Below, piece by piece: positions 1 to 5,015 of a DNA stretch of 6,606 nucleotides. The stretch covers positions 1 to 6,606 of the forward strand of contig JAKAPO010000138.1 of assembly GCA_021807065.1 (NCBI GenBank), read 5' to 3'. The position numbers and the translations under genes were made by a program. Each line of letters opens with the position of its first letter. Within the stretch, counting starts at the first letter, position 1. The notes beneath the pieces were generated by a model, which made no database searches, was not told the origin of the DNA, and was given only the letters and a program-made list of their open reading frames with translations. The stretch comes from a bacterium. GTDB lineage: Bacteria; Vulcanimicrobiota; Vulcanimicrobiia; Vulcanimicrobiales; Vulcanimicrobiaceae.

Positions 1-43
1 TCCGATCTGCAAGGATCGTAACCTGCTCCCCTTGGAAAGCCCT

Positions 44-1180
44 GTGACGCGAGAGCGAATTTACTTCGATTACGCGGCAACCGCACCGCTGCAGCCCGAA
101 GCACTCGAGGCGATGCTGCCGTTTCTGTCGCAGTCGCCGTACAACCCGAGCTCGCTCCATGTCGAAGGTCGCCGTGCTCGCAGTGCTCTCGAGGAAGCGC
201 GCGAACGCATCGCCGGGGTAATAGGTGCAAGACGCAAGGAGATCATTTTCACTGCGGGCGGCTCCGAAGCCGATTCGCTGGCAGTGCTCGGGACGGCGCG
301 GTTGCGCCCGGGCAGCCATTTGGTTTCGTGTGCGATCGAGCATCACGCCGTGCTCCACAGCCTTCAAGCGCTTGCCTCGGAAGGCTATAGGGTCACGACG
401 ATTCCCGTGAACGGGGACGGTTGCATCGACGTGGATCGATTTGCGCAAGCACTACACCGGGATGCAGCGCTGGCGAGCGTCATGTACGCAAACAACGAGA
501 TCGGCACGATTCAGCCGATTGCACAACTCGCGGCGCTCGCTCGCGCGCGCGAGGTGCTGTTCCACACCGACGCCGTGCAGGCGGCCGGATGGCTCGCGCT
601 CGACGTGGACTCACTTGGAGTCGACATGATGAGCCTCTCCGCGCACAAGTTCGGCGGTCCGCACGGCGTCGGAATACTCTACGTTCGCGAAGGCACGCCG
701 ATCGCTCCGATCGTGCACGGCGGCGGGCAGGAAGCCGGCCGGCGCTCCGGCACCGAGGACGTCGCGGGGGCCGTCGGTGCTGCGGTCGCGCTCGCGTTAG
801 CCGAAAGCAAGCGTGCAGATGCTACTGGACGCGTCGCGCAGCTACGCGGTATGTTCGAGGAAAGAGTCCTGCAAACGATTGCCGGCGCTCGAGTCAACGG
901 TGCCGGAGCGCAGCGCTTACCCAATATCTCCAGCCTCTCCTTCGAAGGGGTGAGCGCCCAGACGCTCGCCATACGCCTAGACCTCGAGGGCGTTGCGGTC
1001 TCCGCGGGGAGCGCCTGCACGTCGGGGGTCGCGCAGACCAGTCACGTGATCGCTGCGCTCGGCAGCAGCGCCGCCGCCGCCGTTCGCTTCTCGTTGGGGC
1101 GATCGACGACGCGCCAGGAGGTCGAACGAGTCGCTGCGCTGCTGCCGCCGCTCGTCGCCGCGCTTCGGCAAGGGGAATAG
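44..1180 (+). CDS. Cysteine desulfurase, IscS/NifS-type (PLP enzyme)
   Basis: Class V aminotransferase-fold enzyme that takes sulfur from L-cysteine as a persulfide, giving alanine, for Fe-S cluster or tRNA thiolation pathways; cytosolic. Numbered from the GTG at 44 (378 aa), it shows the N-terminal IYFDYAATAP motif (6-15), GGSEA (72-76), EHHAV with the PLP-stacking His100, NNEIGT (150-155), HTDAVQ with Asp176 and Gln179, SAHKFGG with the PLP Lys202, RRSGTE (233-238) and the catalytic loop GSACTSG with Cys325. All expected catalytic residues are present and the length is normal for group I. After the loop the usual EPSHV reads QTSHV, a minor difference. GTG 44 is preferred because GGAAAG lies 4 nt upstream and the N-terminus then matches IscS. 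A TTG at 32 would add four residues, and the frame is open to the left edge. Whether it serves Fe-S assembly or tRNA modification cannot be told: no iscU or mnmA is in view. Confidence 0.95.
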   Translation: MTRERIYFDYAATAPLQPEALEAMLPFLSQSPYNPSSLHVEGRRARSALEEARERIAGVIGARRKEIIFTAGGSEADSLAVLGTARLRPGSHLVSCAIEHHAVLHSLQALASEGYRVTTIPVNGDGCIDVDRFAQALHRDAALASVMYANNEIGTIQPIAQLAALARAREVLFHTDAVQAAGWLALDVDSLGVDMMSLSAHKFGGPHGVGILYVREGTPIAPIVHGGGQEAGRRSGTEDVAGAVGAAVALALAESKRADATGRVAQLRGMFEERVLQTIAGARVNGAGAQRLPNISSLSFEGVSAQTLAIRLDLEGVAVSAGSACTSGVAQTSHVIAALGSSAAAAVRFSLGRSTTRQEVERVAALLPPLVAALRQGE

Positions 1181-1212
1181 CCGTGCGCGGTCAGGAAGGC
1201 CGCGCACCTAAA

Positions 1213-1638
1213 ATGGACTGGGGGAGCATTCTGGACGTGGGCGTCGGCATCGGCGCCCTGCTCGTAGGCATCGGAATATTCGTTGCAATGATCGCGCTGG
1301 CACGCGTCTTCGGACGCCTTCGCGGAACGCTCGACGAGGTAGACCGGCAGCTCTCGACGCTGGGCAAACCCATCGGCGAGGCGCTGGAACACGTGGAAGG
1401 CATTTCCGCGACCGCGGACGACACACTCGCCAAACTCGGCGGTGCCGTGGGCGCTCTCGAAAGCGTCGCGCAGGCCGTTTCGAGCACGTCGAACCTCGTG
1501 CGCGGGGCGATCTCGCCGGCGATCGTGAACATCGGTGCCGTCCTAGACGGCGTGAGCGCTGGTTTACGCCGCTTGGTTACGGGAAAGAGCCCAGGAGACG
1601 CATCTCCCTCCGAGGAGTTGATACACCATGGCAAATGA
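1213..1638 (+). CDS. DUF948 (YtxG-like) membrane protein
   Basis: 141 aa with one N-terminal transmembrane segment (about 7-31, rich in Gly, Ile, Val and Ala) followed by a long amphipathic helical region. The start of that region (RLRGTLDEVDRQLSTLGKPI) matches the pattern of DUF948 proteins, which are membrane-anchored coiled-coil-like proteins of unknown biochemical role. The family includes B. subtilis YtxG, a general stress protein. The tail after about residue 120 is polar and probably disordered. Start choice is uncertain. ATG 1213 gives the usual short N-terminus but its AGGAAGG (1193-1199) sits 13 nt away. An in-frame GTG at 1183 has AGGGG (1171-1175) at 7 nt spacing and would add ten residues. 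The 3' end overlaps the next gene by 11 nt, implying co-expression with the YtxH-like gene. Confidence 0.8.
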   Translation: MDWGSILDVGVGIGALLVGIGIFVAMIALARVFGRLRGTLDEVDRQLSTLGKPIGEALEHVEGISATADDTLAKLGGAVGALESVAQAVSSTSNLVRGAISPAIVNIGAVLDGVSAGLRRLVTGKSPGDASPSEELIHHGK

Positions 1639-1942
1639 AGGCCGCAGCGGCGGTTTTTTTGGCGGTTTTCTCATCGGCGCCGCGATCGGTGCCGTGATCG
1701 CTATCGCGCTCACGCGTGAAGATGCGCGCGACATGTTGATCGGAAAAGCAAAAGAGGCGACGAATTTCGCGAAGGACGCGACAGGCGATATCCGCGGGAA
1801 AGTCGCGGACGTGCGCGAGCGCGTCGCCGATGCCGCATCGCAATGGCAAGCGAATGCAGCCGAGTTATACGAGCGAGGCCGGCAAGTCGTCGAGAACGCC
1901 CGGAGCAACTTTGGAGCCGCCGACGAACAGAAGAACGGATAG
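1628..1942 (+). CDS. YtxH-like general stress membrane protein
   Basis: 104 aa. A Gly-rich transmembrane segment at about 8-28 (GGFFGGFLIGAAIGAVIAIAL region) is followed directly by a charged Arg/Lys/Asp/Glu helical tail with repeated Ala-Lys/Ala-Asp spacing (about 30-95). That is the architecture of YtxH family proteins: one N-terminal glycine-zipper-like membrane helix and a long cytoplasmic amphipathic helix. Biochemical function is unknown; the B. subtilis homologue belongs to the SigB-controlled ytxGHJ stress operon. The ATG at 1628 has AGGAG (1613-1617) 10 nt upstream, inside the preceding gene. Its stop codon TAG (1940-1942) is embedded in the ribosome binding site of the STAS gene that follows, which argues for one operon. 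Residue features fit YtxH well but the family is defined loosely, so assignment rests on architecture plus neighbourhood. Confidence 0.8.
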   Translation: MANEGRSGGFFGGFLIGAAIGAVIAIALTREDARDMLIGKAKEATNFAKDATGDIRGKVADVRERVADAASQWQANAAELYERGRQVVENARSNFGAADEQKNG

Positions 1943-1945
1943 GAG
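1941..1945 (+). promoter_or_regulatory. Ribosome binding site deciding a TTG start (STAS gene)
   Basis: AGGAG lies 6 nt before TTG 1952 and shares bases with the TAG stop of the YtxH-like gene. It supports the unusual TTG as the true start and suggests that ribosomes finishing the YtxH-like gene can re-initiate on the STAS gene. Confidence 0.7.
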
Positions 1946-1951
1946 TAAGAG

Positions 1952-2296
1952 TTGGACATCAAGGTTACGGTTCGGGAAGGCAAGGGCGACTGTTCCGTCG
2001 TCGATCTCTCGGGAGAAATCGACGTGTATACGTCGCCGAAACTCAAGGACGCGATCGGGAATCTCATCGACCGCGGCGTTTATAATCTCGTTATTAACCT
2101 CGAAAAGGTGCGATACATCGATTCCACCGGGCTCGGGGTACTGATTGGTGGGCTGAAGCGCGTACGCGAGCACGGCGGTTCGGTTAACTTGGTCTGCACG
2201 AACCCGCAGATCAAGAAAATTTTCGACATTACGGGTCTGGTCATGATTTTTGGCATCTTCGACAGCGAGGATGCGGCGATGAAGGCGCTCGTGTGA
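1952..2296 (+). CDS. rsbV: STAS-domain anti-anti-sigma factor (RsbV/SpoIIAA-like)
   Basis: 114 aa, a single STAS domain across the whole protein. It binds the anti-sigma kinase when unphosphorylated, freeing the sigma factor, and is inactivated by serine phosphorylation; cytosolic. The signature YIDSTGLGVLIG lies at 55-66 with the phospho-acceptor Ser58 (codon 2123-2125), the same position as in SpoIIAA, followed by Thr59. The N-terminal VVDLSGEIDVYTSPKL (16-31) is the typical first strand-loop-helix of the family. Start is TTG 1952 with AGGAG at 6 nt. The stop codon overlaps the start of the kinase gene (GTGA, 4 nt). The phosphorylation site is intact, so a switch is expected, but no PP2C phosphatase (RsbU/SpoIIE type) lies in the window. 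The name rsbV is by family and context; spoIIAA would be equally valid for sequence alone, though sporulation is not implied. Confidence 0.93.
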   Translation: MDIKVTVREGKGDCSVVDLSGEIDVYTSPKLKDAIGNLIDRGVYNLVINLEKVRYIDSTGLGVLIGGLKRVREHGGSVNLVCTNPQIKKIFDITGLVMIFGIFDSEDAAMKALV

Positions 2297-2712
2297 ATCA
2301 ATCTGCGCCTAAGGCGGTTGCGGTCGATACCGTCGAGCTTCGCATACCGGCAAAGGCGGAGTTCGTGTCGATTGCAAGGCTCGCGATTTCGGCGGTCGCG
2401 TCGCGATTGCAGTTTTCGATCGAGGAGATCGAGGACGTGAAACTTGCCGTCTCCGAGGCACTGGTCAACGCGATACCCCGCGGTGGCGAGCGCGCCGACG
2501 TCATATGCGAAAGCCTACCGGATGGTCTGCGGATACGGGTGCGCAATTTCGGCGGTCCGGTCCAACCGGAGACGCTGGACGTTTCGCGTGTCGACGAATC
2601 CGCGGCAGGCAGTCTCGGTGTCTTTCTCATTCGCGCGCTGATGGATGAGGTTTCGTACGAGAGCCACGAGAACGGTACCGACCTCGTCATGTTCAAACGC
2701 CTTCCGGGGTGA
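2293..2712 (+). CDS. rsbW: Anti-sigma factor / serine kinase, HATPase fold (RsbW/SpoIIAB-like)
   Basis: 139 aa, GHKL (Bergerat) ATPase fold. The family binds its cognate SigB/F sigma factor and phosphorylates the STAS partner. The N box is clear at about 48-61 (DVKLAVSEALVNAI, with Glu55 and Asn59), and the C-terminal LGVFLIRALMDEVSYES (108-124) closely follows the RsbW/SpoIIAB pattern around the G2 box. Two ATP-site motifs are off consensus: the G1 box normally D-x-G-x-G reads NFGGP (85-89), so the adenine-contacting Asp is Asn85, and the first Gly of the G2 box G-x-G is Ser107. The protein may still bind the sigma factor with altered nucleotide affinity; this is inference. The GTG start at 2293 overlaps the STAS stop by 4 nt, and the sigma gene begins 1 nt after its TGA. 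Position between rsbV-like and sigB-like genes makes the role very likely. Confidence 0.9.
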   Translation: MNQSAPKAVAVDTVELRIPAKAEFVSIARLAISAVASRLQFSIEEIEDVKLAVSEALVNAIPRGGERADVICESLPDGLRIRVRNFGGPVQPETLDVSRVDESAAGSLGVFLIRALMDEVSYESHENGTDLVMFKRLPG

Positions 2713-2713
2713 A

Positions 2714-3520
2714 GTGAAAGAGCGAACCCGCGACGTTCGGTCTTCTCGGGAACGAACGCGCCGGCTCTTTGAGCGTTTCTCTCATGCTCGCCTACGTCAC
2801 GACGCGAATCCCGAGTTGCGGGACGAACGGTACGAGAAGCTGCGTAGCGATCTCGTCGTAGCGCACCTGAACCTCGTGCGCTTCCTCGCGCACAAGTTCG
2901 CAAACCGCGGCGAGCCGCTCGACGATCTCGTGCAAGTCGGAACGGTCGGATTGCTCAAAGCGATCGATCGCTTCGAACTCGATCGCGGCGTCGAGTTCAC
3001 GACGTACGCAACGCCGACGATCATCGGCGAGATAAAGCGCTATTTTCGCGACAAAGGATGGGCTGTCAAGGTACCGCGCCGGCTTCAGGAGCTGAATCTT
3101 GCGGTCAATCGCGCGAGCGAAAAACTTGCGGTCGAACTGGGCCGCAGCCCAACCATCGCCGAACTCGCCGAGCACCTCGACGCAAGCGATGAAGAGATCC
3201 TCGAGGCACAGGAGCTCGGCCAGGCTTACAATTTGCTCTCCCTGGATTCCGAGATGTCCGGCGACGGCGGCCGGCGGTCGCAAGCGCTCGCCGACACGGT
3301 GGGGACGACTGATTCGGGGCTCGAGCTGCTGGAAGACCGCGCGAACCTGGAACGGGCCTTCTCCTATCTTAGCGGCCGGGAGCGCGTCATCATCTACTTG
3401 CGGTTCTTCGAGTCGATCTCACAGACCGAGATCGCGCAACGCCTCAATGTCTCGCAGATGCACGTTTCGCGCCTGCAGGCGAAGGCTTTGGATAAGCTCC
3501 GGGCGGTATTGAAAGAGTAG
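2714..3520 (+). CDS. sigB: SigB/SigF/SigG-family RNA polymerase sigma factor
   Basis: 268 aa alternative sigma-70 family factor of group 3, expected to direct RNA polymerase to stress promoters when released by the kinase encoded just upstream. Sigma-2 spans about 45-118: core-binding DDLVQVGTVGLLKAIDRFE (70-88), then FTTYATPTIIGEIKRYFRD (95-113) and KVPRR (119-123) for -10 recognition. Sigma-3 is about 124-180. Sigma-4 is about 205-265 with the -35 helix-turn-helix at 236-259, including SQTEIAQRLNVSQMHVSRLQ; the SQMHVSRL motif is typical of SigB/F/G. No region 1.1 is present, as expected. GTG 2714 is chosen since it follows the kinase stop by 1 nt with GGGG (2706-2709) upstream; the more upstream ATG 2645 lies inside the kinase gene. 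The name sigB is by family and module; it could equally be called sigF. Confidence 0.93.
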   Translation: MKERTRDVRSSRERTRRLFERFSHARLRHDANPELRDERYEKLRSDLVVAHLNLVRFLAHKFANRGEPLDDLVQVGTVGLLKAIDRFELDRGVEFTTYATPTIIGEIKRYFRDKGWAVKVPRRLQELNLAVNRASEKLAVELGRSPTIAELAEHLDASDEEILEAQELGQAYNLLSLDSEMSGDGGRRSQALADTVGTTDSGLELLEDRANLERAFSYLSGRERVIIYLRFFESISQTEIAQRLNVSQMHVSRLQAKALDKLRAVLKE

Positions 3521-4047
3521 TGGACGCGACACGGCTAATGGAGGGCGTTCGTGCGCGGGACGCTGCGGCTTTCGAACGGCTCTACGACGAATACCATCGG
3601 CTCGTCTATGGCATCGCGTTGCGCGTTCTTTCGGACGTACGCGCCGCTGAAGACGTGACGCAGGCCGTGTTTCTCAAGATATGGAGCTCACCCGAGACGT
3701 TCAAGAGCGGAAACTTCGCCGGGTGGATCGCACGTGTCGCACGAAATCGCGCGATCGACGTGTTGCGCGATCACAGGCAAATTGCAGACGCGATGCCCGC
3801 GATGGCACCGGCGGACGTGGAGCTGGAGGACGACGTCGCGAGAGCGCTTGACGGAAAGTCTCTGCGTGACGCCATGTCTCGCTTGCCTCACGAGCAGCGC
3901 GAGGTCATCGAGTTGGGGTTCTTTGGCGGACTCTCTCACGATCAGATCGCGAAGCGGACCGGCCTGCCGCTCGGAACGGTCAAGACACGCATCCGTTCGG
4001 GGCTTCGTAAATTGCGCGATCAACTTGGAGGAGTGAGCGTCGGATGA
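3520..4047 (+). CDS. ECF-type RNA polymerase sigma factor (sigma-70 region 2 and 4)
   Basis: 175 aa, two-domain extracytoplasmic-function sigma factor that lacks sigma-3. Sigma-2 covers about 14-85: FERLYDEYHRLVYGIALRVL (18-37), AAEDVTQAVFLKIW (42-55, core binding) and GWIARVARNRAIDVLRDHR (68-86, -10 recognition). Sigma-4 is about 112-168 with LPHEQREVIELGFFGGLS and the helix-turn-helix ending GLPLGTVKTRIRSGLRKLRD. The GTG start at 3520 overlaps the TAG of the preceding sigma gene by one base; ATG 3538 is a possible shorter start, but both lack a strong ribosome binding site, so translation probably depends on coupling. The stop overlaps the next gene by 4 nt (ATGA). Its regulator is most likely the small ZAS protein that follows. 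The exact ECF group cannot be set by eye. Confidence 0.94.
   Translation: MDATRLMEGVRARDAAAFERLYDEYHRLVYGIALRVLSDVRAAEDVTQAVFLKIWSSPETFKSGNFAGWIARVARNRAIDVLRDHRQIADAMPAMAPADVELEDDVARALDGKSLRDAMSRLPHEQREVIELGFFGGLSHDQIAKRTGLPLGTVKTRIRSGLRKLRDQLGGVSVG
4027..4033 (+). promoter_or_regulatory. Strong ribosome binding site for the ZAS anti-sigma gene
   Basis: GGAGGAG lies 10 nt before ATG 4044, within the 3' end of the ECF gene. It is the strongest Shine-Dalgarno match in the regulatory cassette, while the ECF gene has a GTG and only a weak site. This may keep the anti-sigma in excess over its sigma factor. Confidence 0.65.
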
Positions 4048-4298
4048 AATCGCACGACCGAATCCTGGAAGACATAGCGAGTTTCGCGTTAGGCGCGTTA
4101 CCACGCGACGAGGCAACCACGGTAGCGGCCCACGTTCGTACGTGCCGAGCCTGCTCGAGCGAGTATCGCGACGCGATGCAGGCCGTCAGCGCCGTTGCCT
4201 ATTCGGCGCAAGCCTGCGCTACTGGTGAGAACGGCCCGCGGGTGAGCCCCCTGCTCAAAGAGCGCGTCATGGCCGCCATCCGGGACAGTGCCCGCTAG
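4044..4298 (+). CDS. Minimal zinc-binding (ZAS, zf-HC2) anti-sigma factor
   Basis: 84 aa. The ZAS motif is complete: His4, His30, Cys34 and Cys37 (H-x25-H-x3-C-x2-C), almost the spacing of the four zinc ligands in Rhodobacter ChrR (His, His, Cys, Cys). The helix ILEDIASFALGALPRDEATT (7-26) has the usual LGAL..DE pattern before the ligand helix. Such proteins hold an ECF sigma factor inactive in the cytoplasm. The tail includes PLLKERVMAAIRD (69-81), the stretch that in larger family members leads to a transmembrane segment or sensor domain. Here the protein simply ends, with no membrane helix and no C-terminal domain. It overlaps the ECF gene by 4 nt and has a strong ribosome binding site, so it is the likely cognate anti-sigma. 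The signal might act at the zinc site itself; that is inference. Confidence 0.85.
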   Translation: MKSHDRILEDIASFALGALPRDEATTVAAHVRTCRACSSEYRDAMQAVSAVAYSAQACATGENGPRVSPLLKERVMAAIRDSAR

Positions 4299-4335
4299 GC
4301 GAAATCCGAATCGCTCGATCCCGCGTTGGTAGGGC

Positions 4336-4947
4336 ATGAACAGATTACGCTTGTTGCCCGCGATCGTAGGGGCGCTGGCCCTCCTGGCCGGTACGGTCGC
4401 CTCGGCGAGACTGTCGCCCAACATCGTCGACAAGCCAACCCGGTTCTCGGGTTCGTGCTGCGTCTATACCGGATCTCCCGCGCTCGCCGTAACTCTCTCG
4501 ATGATCGAGGCCGGAGGGGGCCCATCGCATTTCGACTCCGCTGCGTTACTTAAGACCCTGACGGGGGTGCACTTCAACGCAGAGGTTCACAAGCTCACCG
4601 CGCAGTATGGCAAGGGACAAGTCGCGCAGTTTCTCAAGACTTTCGACTTCGTCGTCGCCGACTCACTACTCATCGTAAAGGCGAAGGGCGTTCGGCTCCC
4701 ATCAGCGCCCAGCCCGAACCCAAAGAATGGACCGGCGCTGGCACGGGCGTTATGGGGCGCTGGCCAGAGCGGCGAGGGGTTCAACGTCGAGGTCATGCTT
4801 GACCGGGCCGTTTCGCATCCGATCCATCTCCAAGTCATGAAAGACATCGATGCGAAGTACGGTTTGGCGGTCGACGCGCAGTATCACGCGATCCTGACGA
4901 CTGCCATGAAAGATCTCGCCTCGGCCTACCACTTGAGCGCCACCTAG
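4336..4947 (+). CDS. Exported protein of unknown function
   Basis: 203 aa; I do not recognise a family. The N-terminus is a textbook signal peptide: Arg3/Arg5, a hydrophobic core LLPAIVGALALLAG (6-19) and an A-x-A site (ASA, 22-24), predicting cleavage before Arg25 and a mature protein of about 179 aa. The mature part starts with a Cys-Cys pair (41-42), then appears mostly helical. A Pro/Ser/Asn-rich linker at about 119-132 separates two halves; the second contains a stretch with several His and Tyr (about 161-198). No transmembrane helix after the signal peptide, no lipobox and no known catalytic motif were seen. It starts 37 nt after the ZAS gene; GGTAGGG just before ATG 4336 is a poorly spaced ribosome binding site. 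Co-orientation suggests it may be controlled by, or signal to, the ECF/ZAS pair. Confidence 0.75.
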   Translation: MNRLRLLPAIVGALALLAGTVASARLSPNIVDKPTRFSGSCCVYTGSPALAVTLSMIEAGGGPSHFDSAALLKTLTGVHFNAEVHKLTAQYGKGQVAQFLKTFDFVVADSLLIVKAKGVRLPSAPSPNPKNGPALARALWGAGQSGEGFNVEVMLDRAVSHPIHLQVMKDIDAKYGLAVDAQYHAILTTAMKDLASAYHLSAT

Positions 4948-4989
4948 CCGGAGTCCGCGACACCGCCCTCGGAGGTCGGCCCTATCTAA

Positions 4990-5015
4990 GGCTCTAACGT
5001 TTTGCGTTCCGAGCC
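4990..5015 (+). promoter_or_regulatory. Hairpin abutting the alaS start codon
   Basis: GGCTC (4990-4994) pairs with GAGCC (5011-5015), and inside it AACG (4996-4999) pairs with CGTT (5005-5008), leaving a TTTTG loop. The outer arm ends on the base before ATG 5016. The 68-nt gap 4948-5015 has no clear Shine-Dalgarno site apart from GAG inside this stem, and no convincing promoter or terminator. A role in translation control is inference. Confidence 0.4.

Noticed and set aside
1..21. Possible tail of an upstream gene ending in TAA
   Set aside because: Only six codons are visible, not enough to support a gene.
421..1212. Long open frame reading into the DUF948 gene, rich in Arg
   Set aside because: It overlaps the clear cysteine desulfurase in another frame and has biased Arg-rich composition typical of shadow frames in GC-rich DNA. 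Only the part from 1183 or 1213 is credible.
1564..2067. Antisense open frame of 167 codons
   Set aside because: It lies over the DUF948, YtxH-like and STAS genes and shows only Ser/Arg/Pro-rich low-complexity sequence without any domain pattern.
2645..2713. Upstream ATG start for the SigB-like gene
   Set aside because: It would add 23 residues with no family match and overlap the kinase by 68 nt. GTG 2714 fits the family length and the tight spacing.
2298..2903. Antisense open frame of 201 codons
   Set aside because: It covers the kinase gene and the start of the sigma gene, both with strong motifs on the + strand; the antisense product has no recognisable features.
4963..4979. Small GC hairpin after the exported protein gene as a terminator
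   Set aside because: The stem is two 3-bp halves with a mismatch and a 3-nt loop, and no T-run follows.
4957..4988. Promoter-like GCGACA and TATCTA before alaS
   Set aside because: The spacing is 20 nt and both boxes are weak, so this is no better than chance in a short gap.
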